DNA of 64,000 nucleotides, taken from the NCBI RefSeq assembly GCF_030463535.1, contig NC_132878.1, positions 91,285,507 to 91,349,506 on the forward strand. The letters are read 5' to 3'. Both the position numbers and the translations under genes were made by a program. Below the pieces are notes generated by a model. It saw only the letters and a list, made by a program, of their open reading frames with translations. It made no database searches and was not told where the DNA came from. The stretch is from Salminus brasiliensis (Eukaryota; Chordata; Actinopteri; Characiformes; Bryconidae). Below are positions 22,061 to 32,400 of the stretch, piece after piece. Numbering within the stretch: position 1 is the stretch's first letter; each line of letters starts with the position of its first letter.

Positions 22061-24270
22061 TTCATTCCATTCATTGACTCAGCTGTGATATTATATTGCT
22101 AACTGCCCTGAGATAAGTACCCTCCCATCTGAGAAGTGGTGAAGCTCATACTGCTTACAGACTACTGTGAAGTCTGCTGGTATATAGCACCTTCTGAAGT
22201 TTTGAAGATCTTGCAGCCATGATTCCCACAGTGTTCTGAGCTCTTCTGAAGGTGGATCGTCCCAACCAAACATAGTGAACTTCACCTTTGGGCTTGACTT
22301 ACTCCAATTGCATCACTGTAGTGCTCGCATGGGTCACCAGGACTCACTATGCTCCAACCTAGGTCGGCTTTCTGTGGAAAGGTTTGGTTCTCCTCCCCAC
22401 CTACAGCTTCTCTAGGCATTAGAGCATGTGGGCAGTTGCTCGATATAAGGTCATGCCTCTGAAGGTACTGTGATCTTCCTAGAGGAGAACAGACCTCTTA
22501 TTTGCAGGCCTTTGTGTCTTTTACAGGATATGGTTGTCCCTTTTGATGACATTGTAGATCGTTTCAGCTTCACTTGTTTGCCGTTTGTCTCTAGAGCGTC
22601 TGCCTCTTCCTTGAGAATGAATGGTCACTTGGTAATCCAGCAGAGCATAAACAAACTTCCTTATCTAAATCACTTGGTGTTGACACATAGACACACATAG
22701 GCACTAGTGATGAACTCTGAGTGCCATCTTACACAACTCTGTTGGCTGCTGTGTCTTTGGTGATGTCTGGTGTCTGGTGTATAGATTGTGGCTTTCCTTT
22801 ACATTTTGAGGAGGTGTCACAGACCATCTGGTTTCTGTAGCTCTTAGACTGATGGCCAGGAGCACAGTCTCTCATTCTTAATAAATTTAGGTCTGTCAGC
22901 AACTTGCTTTTCAATGAACTTGCGACACTTGTGTAACCATGACCTATTTTCTTACAAAACACACGTGACCATGCAGTTTGGTTCTTGGAGGCCACTTCGT
23001 TCTAGTTCTTGATCTTTGCTTGTCCAGACGTTATAGGGTTGCAAGCTATAGTAGCCTTCATTATTAGGAACGTCACAAAACAGCTGAAGTTTGGGAACCT
23101 TCTGTGATCCAGTTGGTACTGTGTGGTCTTTCTGTGTTATCTAGTACTTAACCATTCGGGTAACTCTACTATAAGGCTGTGATTCTCAATTCCATCATTA
23201 GAAACATGTAGACTATTGCCCTGCCACAACGGCTTGGGGGTCACAAGTTCGAATCCTGAGCCATGCCTCTTTGCCATCAGCAGCCAGGGTCCGAGAGAGC
23301 ACAATTGGCTGTGCTCTTTTCCCTCATGACTCTAAATACAATGTTGTCTGGCACAGGCGTCTGTTAGCTGGTGTGGCAGAGCTAGGGACCCGGCGCTTTC
23401 CTGCAAGTGTGTCAGCTGCCCGGAGATGCTGCATTAATGACAGCATGAAAAGAGGTGATGTCTGGATTTGCATGGATCAGAAGAGGCATGTGCTAGTCCT
23501 TGCTTTCCTAGTGTCGGGAGCAATGCTAGTGCTAGGGAGAGCTGCGAACAGGAAAGGTAAAAAAAGGCAGTACCAAATTGGAAGGCTAGGAAGGCTTATA
23601 CTATATATATATATTTCCCTGAGCAGGTCTCAAGTTACATCATAATAATCTTCTGAACACTCAGAAAATTGCCTCTAGCTCCTCCAAATTTGTGTCTGAA
23701 AGGATGACTTCCAATGACTAAATTTGAGAGGATTCCTATTAAAGATTGTAAGCTCTGAAATGGGTAGCCTATTTGCTGATATAGCGTCAGCCAAGACCTT
23801 CACAAACTCTCCAGTGTCATCTTGGAGCACCCGTTAGTGGTTGTGGGTGGCTAAATAACTCACCATAGACTTGAAGCTTTGCTCAGGCTGCATTCAGCCT
23901 TTTCAGCTCCTCCAAGCAATAAAGCTCTCTTTTCAAGTTCTCGCAGCATTCTCTCCTTGCTGTTCCTTTAAGAGAGCAGCCTCTTGTCTCCCCCTTTCTA
24001 TCTTGCGTTCACTTTCTTTCTTCGCTTCATGAAGATGGAAGGCTTCTTGCCCTGCAACTATCAGCTTATCACCTCTGCTTCAAGTCTTTGTAATTTCTCT
24101 TGGTGACACTCTTGCTTAGCCATAATCTTCCATACAGCCTGCGTAGCTGCATACTCAGCAGCAGCTTCATATCTTTTGACTGAGAACACATTAGAGACGA
24201 TTGAATTAACCTGGAAATTAGCCTGGACACTCCAGCTACCGGCCTCATCCAACACCACCATGGCCATGGT
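22061..24270 (-). mobile_element. Degraded BEL/Pao-like LTR retroelement relic
   Basis: Several antisense frames together suggest an internal region of a BEL/Pao retrotransposon. The frame at 22091-22285 includes FGWDDPPSEELRTLWESWL and YELHHFSD, like the region after RT in Pao elements, where ELHHFSDAS-type motifs occur. The frame at 22729-22995 includes CAPGHQSKSYRNQMVCDTSS, resembling a decayed zinc-knuckle segment. Frames near 24061-24267 are helical and alanine/glutamate-rich, as gag regions can be. The order from high to low coordinate is gag-like, knuckle-like, then pol-like, as expected on the minus strand. Stops and frame changes are frequent. A S2 SINE is inserted at 23211-23585. 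No LTRs were found. Family assignment is by pattern memory and is moderate at best. Confidence 0.45.
23211..23585 (+). mobile_element. tRNA-derived SINE (family S2), copy 2
   Basis: Contains the B-box-like cacaagttcgaatcctgag, then catgcctctttgccatcag, gagagagcacaattggctgt, and the tail gtaccaaattggaagg. It lies inside the BEL/Pao-like relic in the opposite orientation, so it is younger than that relic. Confidence 0.7.
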
Positions 24271-24480
24271 AGCACACTCCAGCTACCGGCCTCATCCAAC
24301 ACCACCATGGCCATGGTAACACACTCCAGCTACCAGCCTCATCCAACACCACCATGGCCATGGTAGCACACTCCAGCTACCGGCCCCATCCAACACCACC
24401 ATGGTAGCAGGCCAGTACATTGTGAGCACATTCCAGCTACCGGCCTCATCCAACACCCCCATAGCCATGTTAGCACACTA
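24225..24480. repeat. 47-bp minisatellite (about 5 copies)
   Basis: Units of the form acactccagctaccggcctc / atccaacaccaccatggcca / tggtagc repeat with a 47-bp period. A variant unit near 24400 carries a short insertion. The array overlaps the upstream edge of the BEL/Pao-like relic. Confidence 0.9.
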
Positions 24481-25230
24481 GCTAACGACCATCTCCAACA
24501 TAATCCTCATTATTAGGAGGGTGGAGCTTCTTAAGGAGCACTGAAGGGAGGGGTGTATTTGTTTTGCTGTGGAGTTTAAATATCAGCAGTCATTCTCCAC
24601 AAACATGCCTAGAGCCTTTAAGTAGAGTATAAAGTTCTCCCAGAAGACAACGCCACCACAAAATGCCGATGTACAACATAATTGTAAGGTAGATCCTACT
24701 TAGCGTTAATATAGCACAAATCAATACAATAAAAATCAACAAAATAAAGAAAACACGTGTCTGTGAACAAAAACATGTCATTAGAAGCTTTTATGGCAGT
24801 TAAACCAGGGCTGAAGGGGCCCAAGCACTGTGGAGAATTTTTCAGCAAATGCATTATCAGCATGAAGGCATTCACACACTGACACTGTGTGACACTGAAT
24901 GACTGCATTTGTAATATTAAAGTCTCAATCAGCCTCAGACATCATCTAATAAACCACAAAAGAGCTCATGGCAGTGGCAAACCCCTTCAGAATAACAAGT
25001 AGGGGCTTTTTTTGTGTGCGTGGCAAGAAAAAAAAAAAGAAAACACCCCCCTGGCTTGTTTCTCAGGACTGCTAGTGCTCTCCCTACAGCATTTCTTCTT
25101 GCTGAATGAATGTGGATGCCTTTGAAAAAGAGGGGAATGTTTACAGGATGTTATCTGTCTCTGGTGCCTGCCCCTCGTCCCTCTCTCCGAGTGGGCTCGC
25201 AAGAATGTTCGCAAAGGGGGATGGAGCCGA
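24481..25230. other. Intergenic, upstream of rapunzel-like gene 1
   Basis: No gene or repeat identified. From about 25160 the sequence becomes GC-richer with aaaggggg boxes, leading into the promoter. Confidence 0.4.
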
Positions 25231-25290
25231 TCCAAAGGGGGAGTGACACGAGGGGAGAGGCTATATATACATGCAGACCCTGGGAGGCTG
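25205..25290 (+). promoter_or_regulatory. Putative core promoter of rapunzel-like gene 1
   Basis: A consensus TATA box (ctatatatac) lies at 25261-25270. Two GC/KLF-like boxes (aaagggggatgg, aaagggggagtg) sit just upstream at about 25214-25245. A good splice donor occurs about 90 bp downstream. Together these suggest a TATA-driven start near 25290. No transcript evidence is available from sequence alone. Confidence 0.5.
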
Positions 25291-25358
25291 GTGCTTTGAC
25301 ACAGCTGGCCACTGCTGGAACACTAGAGCGCACCTCTGTACACTTTACCCAAATAACG
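25291..25358 (+). other. Putative untranslated exon 1 of rapunzel-like gene 1
   Basis: Bounded by the expected start downstream of the TATA box and by a strong donor, aacg|gtaagc, with GT at 25359-25360. It contains no ATG. It would splice to the acceptor at 26979-26980 just before the coding exon. The left edge is approximate. Confidence 0.45.
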
Positions 25359-26980
25359 GTAAGCCTCGTCTTTTTTTCTCAGACTTTTTCAGTGATGTCT
25401 TTTATTCTCTGTCAGTTTTGTCTGCATTTGTGATTTTATTTGAAAGACAAAACATAAAACACATAAAAGAAAGTTCACAGAGATATGAAAGCAGCTCTTC
25501 TTGACATAGAAACCCTAAAATAATCTTTGAAATACATACAATAATAAAGCTATTTGGCTTAGTATAATGCTTAATAAAAAAAAAGGTTCCTCTGAAGTAA
25601 CGAGAGATGGCCGGATGTTGAGCTTAAGTAAATATTGACTGGCATAAGACTTTGTCTAACGTAGTGAATATGGCTGGATTAGTAACCAAGGATGTGGTTT
25701 TGAGCTGTAAAGGTTAGCTGCTGAAACACTGCTGAAAGATTGTGCCTACAAGAACGATCAAAAGCAGATCTCTCCTTTTTTTTATTTTTGGCCCTGATGT
25801 AAAAGATTCTGCTGCAGGCAATTACGTCTGACTAAATTCAGATACATGAAAAATGCTGGCACTTGCTCTGTTGTTCTTCTAAATTGGAAACACCCTGGAG
25901 TTTTAATTGCAAAGCCATCATACATGTTGTTGCAAGGGAGGATTTGATCAGAGCCTCACTGAGGATCATTTTTAAGTAAGTATGTTTTTTTAATTTATTC
26001 AGATTTTACTCGAATACTATCATTAACATCTAACACTGAGTGATTAATGGATTCTAAATGTGAAAACCAAATGTTGTGCCTCATTATAAATATTGTATTT
26101 TCTTAATTGTTGGCATAATCAAGCCAAATCATTGGTTGGAAGTCATCATAAGAAACATTATCATGTACAAAATTTTAAATACAGGCCAGAAATTGGATTT
26201 TGCACTTATTTTCAGTTGTATGCCAATTATGCATTTGGTTAGGACTGTTTTTTGCTGATTGGTGGAAAGCGTATGGCTTATATTAATGAACAAGTGTAAT
26301 GGTTACACATTTTCTCAGATCTGGGTGTGCCTTTTTTTTCCCTGTCGTGTATGCAGGGTCTTGGGAAATGAGATATGTGTGAGCTCATCTCCCCTGTGTA
26401 ATCAAACTACCCAGAAACGTCCTCAAACGCTCAGTGGCTGAAGCGTTTAAATGTCTTTCCCAGCAAGCCATGTTGAAAACAGATGTTCTATACTCCTCGG
26501 CTACAGGGAATAACTCCCCTTTCGCCCAGCGTTATTTCAAAACTCTCATAGTCATTATGAGATGCGGTCATAATTTGCCTTGCGATGTTTACTTTAAACC
26601 AATGGTACACTTTCAGTATGTTTGTTCTTATTCATGCATAGTAGACACCTGATCTTGCCCAAGACTTCAGAATTGGAGGGTGTGGCGTACTGTGTCTTTG
26701 GGCATGTCCTTACATGTCCAGACTTTTATTTTCCCACATTTTGTTGGCTTTGGCTTATGACAAACCTGCATAACCACATCCAGATTGCTGTACTCTGTGC
26801 AGAAATGGCTGGTACCTGTGATCTGGACGTCAGTTTTGTCTCAGGTTACCTCAAAGATCTCATGTTGGGGAAATAAATATGACCCTTAGAGATGACCGCA
26901 TTGATTCTGGCATTGATTTTTATATTGTGGGTATCACTTGACAGAGAGGTTTTCACATGATTTCTCTCACTGTGTTACAG
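25359..26980 (+). other. Putative intron 1 of rapunzel-like gene 1
   Basis: Starts GTAAGC and ends tttctctcactgtgttacag, a pyrimidine-rich acceptor. The 1.6 kb between shows no repeat family and no gene. The open frames at 26076-26876 lack domains. Confidence 0.45.
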
Positions 26981-27039
26981 AGAGAGCACTTGCCAGGCCC
27001 TTAAAGGATTAAGACAGGGCCTCTTTCCTGGCATCCAAA

Positions 27040-28221
27040 ATGAATCGTGTGGAAGAATGGGTTCTGGAGAACCGGAGCAAGATTGAGAAAGGAGTGGAGA
27101 TAATGGGCCAAGGCTGTGAGATCCTGGCGGCCACCGTGGGCCAGTTCCATCCCATCCTGGAGGCGGTTTTTGTGGCCTCCGCTGAGATCCTCAGCAACCC
27201 AGAGGGCAAAGAGGCCAAGTACCTCGCTGAGCAGTTTGAAAGGGTCAATCAGAAGCTGGAGGGGATCCAGGACGAAATCGACAAAATAGCCCTGGAGCTG
27301 CAGCGCACGTCGATGAACAAGCAGAACTTCGACCGCGAGGCGCAAATGATCAGTCAGTATGAGAAGTTCCAAGAGTTTGTCCTCGCCAAGCCCAAGTTCA
27401 AGGAGAAGAAGAAGGAGAAGTTCCTCAGCCACTTTGAGAACACCGATCGCGAGGTCAACCTCGACGCCTTATACAACGCTATTACTGGAGAGAACACTTC
27501 TGGAGACGCAATGCTGGACACGGTAGTGACCACTGAGCAGAGAAGCAGAAGGGCAGTGGAGGAATTCTGCACCCGGCTGAAGAAGCTGTTCCTGGTCGGG
27601 ATCATAGCAGTGATGGGCTACACTGCCCTGAAGGAAGGAGAAATTGGGGAGCCTATGGTCAAGAAATGGCAAGAGCGCATGGAGGATGTGGAGAAACGCA
27701 TGAAGGCGGCAGTCGATGAATGCATAAATAACTTCCCTGCCCAAGCCAAGATGGATGTAGAGCACCAACTTTTGGAGAAGCCAAGCAGTGTTGACCCAGA
27801 GTTTGCCAAATATCTACTGGATGCCCTTGTCAAGAAGTACGACTGGGTCTCCTGGTCTATTAGGGTCTTCAACCATGGTGGCGTGTTTTTCTGGAATTGG
27901 CTGGCTGGCAAGAAGTATCATGGAAGTGGTGGAGGCGGCAATTTCTTTGACCTTTTGACCAAAAATGACATTCGAATTGTGGTGTCTTTCAGCGTGGACC
28001 CTAAACCGCTCAACAGAAGCCAGCTGCACGATCAGATCGAGACACAAAAGCTCAAGGGCAACATGGTCTCCGTGGCACAGTCTCTGTGCAACAGCCTACC
28101 CAATTGCCTTGTGCATGCAGTCAGCCGCTATAAGAAAATGGAGGAGACCAACAACTTCCAACCAGAATGCTATTATTTTGGAGTTCACAAAAGGGCATAC
28201 CTTTGCATCCACTCAGAATAG
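27040..28221 (+). CDS. rpz-like: Rapunzel-like protein 1 (teleost rapunzel family)
   Basis: A single-exon 393-residue frame starting at the first ATG after a predicted splice acceptor (26979-26980), with context ccaaaATGa. I recognise it as a member of the teleost rapunzel family. Its name comes from a zebrafish mutant with fin and skeletal overgrowth; the molecular function is not established. Visible layout: helical N-terminus (WVLENRSKIEKGVEIMGQ), a long amphipathic or coiled-coil stretch at about 60-95 (AEQFERVNQKLEGIQDEIDK), a basic stretch KFKEKKKEKF near 125, a hydrophobic helix at about 183-200 (FLVGIIAVMGYTALK), the block KKYDWVSWSIRVF near 265, a glycine-rich insertion GSGGGG near 295, and a C-terminal region with NCLVHAVSRY. 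No signal peptide is seen. It aligns end to end with the second gene at 35952-37136, so they are tandem duplicates in the same orientation. Orthology to a particular zebrafish paralogue cannot be settled here. Confidence 0.9.
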   Translation: MNRVEEWVLENRSKIEKGVEIMGQGCEILAATVGQFHPILEAVFVASAEILSNPEGKEAKYLAEQFERVNQKLEGIQDEIDKIALELQRTSMNKQNFDREAQMISQYEKFQEFVLAKPKFKEKKKEKFLSHFENTDREVNLDALYNAITGENTSGDAMLDTVVTTEQRSRRAVEEFCTRLKKLFLVGIIAVMGYTALKEGEIGEPMVKKWQERMEDVEKRMKAAVDECINNFPAQAKMDVEHQLLEKPSSVDPEFAKYLLDALVKKYDWVSWSIRVFNHGGVFFWNWLAGKKYHGSGGGGNFFDLLTKNDIRIVVSFSVDPKPLNRSQLHDQIETQKLKGNMVSVAQSLCNSLPNCLVHAVSRYKKMEETNNFQPECYYFGVHKRAYLCIHSE

Positions 28222-28800
28222 ATGTCTTGAGATAGCAGAAACATCTAAATGGCAATCAGTCTTTTATAGTTTGCTTTTTTTATCAAAAAATGATCAAATG
28301 TCTACGCAAACCAACAATGCTGGGATGTGCACGAGGAAATCCAGCTACTGCTTCATTGTAACCTGTATAAACCTTTAAAGCTCTCATGTGTCTCTGCCTT
28401 ATAAGACAAATCACTTATAATGTTTCATTAAGACTTATAAGACTTATATCTGTATGTGTTATGGCAAAGAAAATCATGGTAAAAGCATGGCTAGTGTGAA
28501 AGTGTATACAAAAAAGAAGCATTTGTGGCCTGTCTTGTTGACTGAATGAAAACCTGTGATGCTGGCAGCCTCAATATCATGGAATAATATATTTTAGCAA
28601 TGGTGTGTGTGGGGGAAAGCAATGTAGTACCAGTCTGTGATCCTATGCTGTCTCTTTTCATGTTAATGCCTCTATAAACACTATTACTCTACATGTAAAA
28701 AGTGTTATCTGGACTTTTGTTTGCAAAGTTAGATATCAGAGTGGTCAGAAAATCAAAAGGGGTCAGGCACTCAGATAATAAAAGGTTTATAAGTGTAACT
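28222..28800 (+). other. Putative 3' UTR of rapunzel-like gene 1
   Basis: AT-rich sequence after the TAG stop with no repeat. The first canonical AATAAA is at 28777-28782, giving a 3' UTR of about 0.58 kb if used. Confidence 0.45.
28777..28782 (+). terminator. Candidate polyadenylation signal, gene 1
   Basis: AATAAA in cagataataaaagg, the first canonical hexamer after the gene 1 stop codon. A TATA-like tttataag lies only a few bases further on (28787-28794). Confidence 0.4.
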
Positions 28801-28819
28801 GCAGCATACCTTCACTAGT

Positions 28820-28999
28820 TAAACCTCCAGAAGGGTTAAGGTCTGGGTGTGTATGTGAGCAGCCTGCTGGCTGGCTGGCTGTCTGTCTACTGCAGCCTTT
28901 TCTCTTGTGGATCATGGGGTGTGCCTCGAGTTGAGCTGGAATAGGGAAACTACATGATCTGAAGCTGGACTGTTTATTTAATTCCTGATCGATTACAAG
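28820..28999 (+). other. Putative untranslated exon 1 of rapunzel-like gene 2
   Basis: Ends at a strong donor, tacaag|gtgagt, with GT at 29000-29001. A TATA-like tttataag at 28787-28794 could set a start near 28820. The segment contains two tiny upstream frames: ATG at 28914 with a stop six codons later, and an ATG-one-codon-TGA near 28954. The exon is inferred from splice signals only and could instead belong to an unseen transcript. Confidence 0.35.
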
Positions 29000-29001
29000 G
29001 T

Positions 29002-29742
29002 GAGTTTTTAGAGGTTTGCGAGAACTTAGATCATCTAATAAACTTCAGTAACCCGTACTGAAGTCCTTCACTGTAAGTTAGACTGTAATGAGGGCTGTTT
29101 GTAGGGCTGCAGAAGTTGAGTAAGTTCATTTTAGGGCGTTGCTGGCTTTAAACGACTCAGTAATCACTGGATTTTAACTTAACGTTATTTTTTCAGTTCT
29201 TATAGTGGATTTGAGCAGTTTACTAAAACTTTACCTACTTAGTTAACATCTTAACACCACCTTAATCCGCAAAACTACTACATTTGGGCGTTTGTAGCCT
29301 ACCAGGAAGTGGCCAGCCAGCTGCGTTGGAGCCATCCATCCAGCCTGCTAGCACTAACTGTATGCTATCTAGCTAACTTCTGACCCAAACCTGAGCTTAT
29401 AATGTAACCCTGGCATGTCAAAGTAGTGGAAATAGAGCTAAAACGACTTCTTGGAGCTTGTTTTGTACAGAAAATGACGATTTACAAGTTAACAAACTAG
29501 CTATAACGTTGTTTACATCTAGGGGGCTGCGTCCAAACCCCTGGCTAGCGACTAACCTAGTGCTACTACCTACCTAGTGCTAACTAGCTGCCTACTTTAT
29601 CCTCACTCAGAAGTGTGCAGAGTAGGCTAAACTCATACCTGGGGACAAACTGTTGGATTTTAGTGAAATACTGACTCCCAACCTGAGTACAAGGAAGAGG
29701 TCAACTACTGCAACGTAGTGGCTGTACTAGTTAGCTAGCTAG
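29002..29742 (+). other. Putative intron 1 of rapunzel-like gene 2, 5' portion
   Basis: Unique AT-rich sequence with repeated gctagc/agctaact words. No gene or repeat family. Confidence 0.4.
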
Positions 29743-30110
29743 CTACATGGACAAAAGTATTGGGACACCTGCTTATTCATTGTTTCTTCTAAGGTTTCTA
29801 CTAGCTACATTGTTGTGTTGTGATGATCACCACCCTGCCTCATCCCTAGCTTATCCCAAAAGTGTTGGATGGAGCTCCTTCCTTCCATCCATCCATATTC
29901 CAGAGATCACAGTTCCTCCACTGCTCCACAGCTCTAGGCTGAGGGGGGCTTTATACCCGGCCTCTGGCCCACACCTGGCATTAGGCAGCAAGGTGCCAAT
30001 CGGTTCATGTAATACTCTATTGGTAGTACTTCTCTGCATAACAAGTTGTGTGTGTGCATTTGCACATCTGTATCAGCGAAAGGGGTGTCCACAAACATTT
30101 GGACATGAAG
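29743..30110 (+). mobile_element. MITE-1 copy F
   Basis: Left end ctacatggacaaaagtattg; right end acaaacatttggacatgaag. Interior phrases gatgatcaccaccctgcctc and ggcattaggcagcaaggtgc identify the family. The left third is shortened relative to copies A and G. Lies within the predicted first intron of gene 2. Confidence 0.8.
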
Positions 30111-30315
30111 CGCATGTCCATCATCTACATGCAACTAGTTGCTGTCTCCTTGTAAATACACTCACACACAGCTGCTATGCACTTGACGTGGTTGGGTAGT
30201 GTGTGGTTTTGGACCCAGCTAGACCCAGACCAGAGATCAAGGTCATGCTTGGATAAGGAGCTCCTGCAGTGACATTGTGGTCGTTTTTATTAAGGCGTGA
30301 CCTTATGAAAGTATC

Positions 30316-30337
30316 GCTGCTGCTGCTGCTGCTGCTG
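30316..30337. repeat. (GCT)7 microsatellite
   Basis: Uninterrupted gctgctgctgctgctgctgc tract; no coding context. Confidence 0.9.
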
Positions 30338-30689
30338 TCCGATGACAAACATATATCTCCAGTTTTGTCAGTTTTCTCCATGGTTTGAAACCTATAGCTG
30401 CTTCTGTACACTGTGTGAATAATTCTGGATAAATGGACCAATAGAAATGCTCAAAATGGTAGAGACCTGGAATAACGTCTTATTTTCTCTTTATTAATTT
30501 CCACATGAATATGATCATGATTGTGTTAATGTTAAAATATATATGTATAGCTGTCCCAAAAAACTTTGTAACTTTTAATGGAAGGATATACAAGGTTTTG
30601 CACATTTTTTTACACTGACATCCATGCAAGTAACCATTTTGGTGATGCATGCTTTTTATTGGACAGCGACAATATATTAAGCCAAATGA

Positions 30690-30895
30690 TGTTTCTAGAG
30701 GCCACAAGATAATACATCACTTTGTAGCTGCAATATTTTATCTTGTGGCCACAATATATTATGGTGTGGTCTCATTACTTTATTGTGTGACCACTAAAAA
30801 AACTTAATTTGTGTCCTTATCATGTTATCTCATGGCCTCAACATACAGTTTTGTGGCCAACATATTATTACTTGTGGCCACAATATATTTCTTTT
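30690..30895. repeat. GTGGCCAC-rich palindromic short-repeat array
   Basis: About six units of the type cttgtggccacaatatatta, partly degenerate and partly inverted. The core GTGGCCAC is self-complementary. No coding. Confidence 0.7.
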
Positions 30896-31555
30896 AATTT
30901 AATATGAAACAGGCCTCCTTGCTGTGGCTGCAAATGCAGGTGCCAGCTTCTTCTCAGCTTTTCTTGTTAAATTTTGTTTTCCAAGATGGATACATCGACC
31001 ACACAGTACCGATTTTTATTGAATTTACTTATTTTAATACATATTTTAAGGTTCAGTGAGATTTTCAAATCTGACTTTCAGTTTTTGATGTTATTCACTA
31101 AAAAAGGTGCCGATTATACAGATTGGATCTTAAAGCAAAGTAGCATGAGGTGCAACTGAGCTATTAGTTGATGGAGTTTCACTAAAGATGATTAATAAAT
31201 GCTCTTTTTTATTTTTTATATTTATATATATATATTTTTTTTAAAATATTTTTCATTTTTCTCTTTTGAAACGATTATACCTTCACTTAGAAACCTCTTT
31301 ACAGCTTCTCAGGATTCTTCCTATGAGAAGTCTGAAACCTCAGCCACTACCCAATATATTATCACTGCATTAGTGGTGTGTTCTGTGTAATCTCCTCAAT
31401 ACAGACTCCCTGTCTCTCAAAAGTGCTGCAGAAACCCAGGGGAGGGGGGCCGGATGAGGAAAGCTGTACCGGTTCTGTCTAGTGCTTTATGGTGCAGGGA
31501 GAAATACGCAGCATAGAGGCAGGTTTTAAGTGCATACTGTATTGAGATGATATTA
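30896..31555. other. Intronic/intergenic, no gene recognised
   Basis: AT-rich, with T/TA runs at 31205-31255. Nothing identified. Confidence 0.4.
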
Positions 31556-31720
31556 GGTGTAGTGTAGGCCTCTAAGTTTATATACTATGGGACAGAAGTG
31601 CCTTCCTTGTGAGTTATATGAGCACACTAACCAATCTCATACGTTTCTAATGAAAGTTTAGTGAGTGATCGGACTACCTACAGGCATCCCTGCGGTCTGA
31701 AACCATCATTTTTTTTGGAC
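31556..31720. repeat. R1-associated repeat fragment
   Basis: The stretch tgtaggcctctaa ... gagttatatgagcacactaacc recurs at about 33410-33480 and 33640-33710. It is the segment that links units of the R1 series. Confidence 0.6.
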
Positions 31721-32002
31721 CTAATTGAAGTTCAGATGACTTGCACTGAGGACACAGAGGTGTAGATGTTGTAGATTTAGCCTGTATACTCAGTCTAGAT
31801 CCTGACGTTGGAAAAGAAGCTGTGTGAAAGAGGCGGCGTGAACTAAAAATGTGGGCAAAAACGAATTGCTGTCAGAAGAAAAGCTGACGGCCAGGTTTTC
31901 TTTGTCTAGTTTCCATGGTAACCGTCTGAGCTGCTTTGGAAAATGTACTCCTGCCCAGCAAGTTGAACTACCGTATTAATCATTTCCCCACCCACGGTGC
32001 CA

Positions 32003-32041
<39 letters not shown>

Positions 32042-32400
32042 GAGAAACAGACAACACTCTGAAGTGTTGATGGATATTATAGGTGTGTTGTGTGTCATTA
32101 CTTCACTCTTGTAGGTTCTTCAGTGCTTGTGTTTTCTGTTTATATATCATTTGTAGTTTCGCCACCATCAGTTCTCAGTTCATCAGTTCTCAGGCCCGAG
32201 CCTGAGCCTGAGTACGTGTCTAGGCATAAGGTCAGCAGAGATAGTGTATCACCTGCTCCATCAGCTGCTCCCAACGTGCTGTTAAAATGCCCTGAAAGTA
32301 ATGTTTATTCATTTCCCTGTGAACATGATCATGGTTGTAAGTTATTGACAAAAATAAGGTAATGTTAAAATAGATATGTAAATGTATCCAATAGAAAATC
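31721..32400. other. Intronic/intergenic with CA microsatellite
   Basis: (CA)n at about 32005-32037. A 90-codon open frame at 32090-32362 shows no recognised family. No gene called. Confidence 0.4.

Noticed and set aside
27001..27768. Long antisense frames across rapunzel-like gene 1
   Set aside because: They are complements of the coding exon (leucine- and glutamate-rich mirror images) without homology or splice support.
30316..30337. Coding polyglutamine or polyserine tract from (GCT)7
   Set aside because: No supported reading frame or exon surrounds it.
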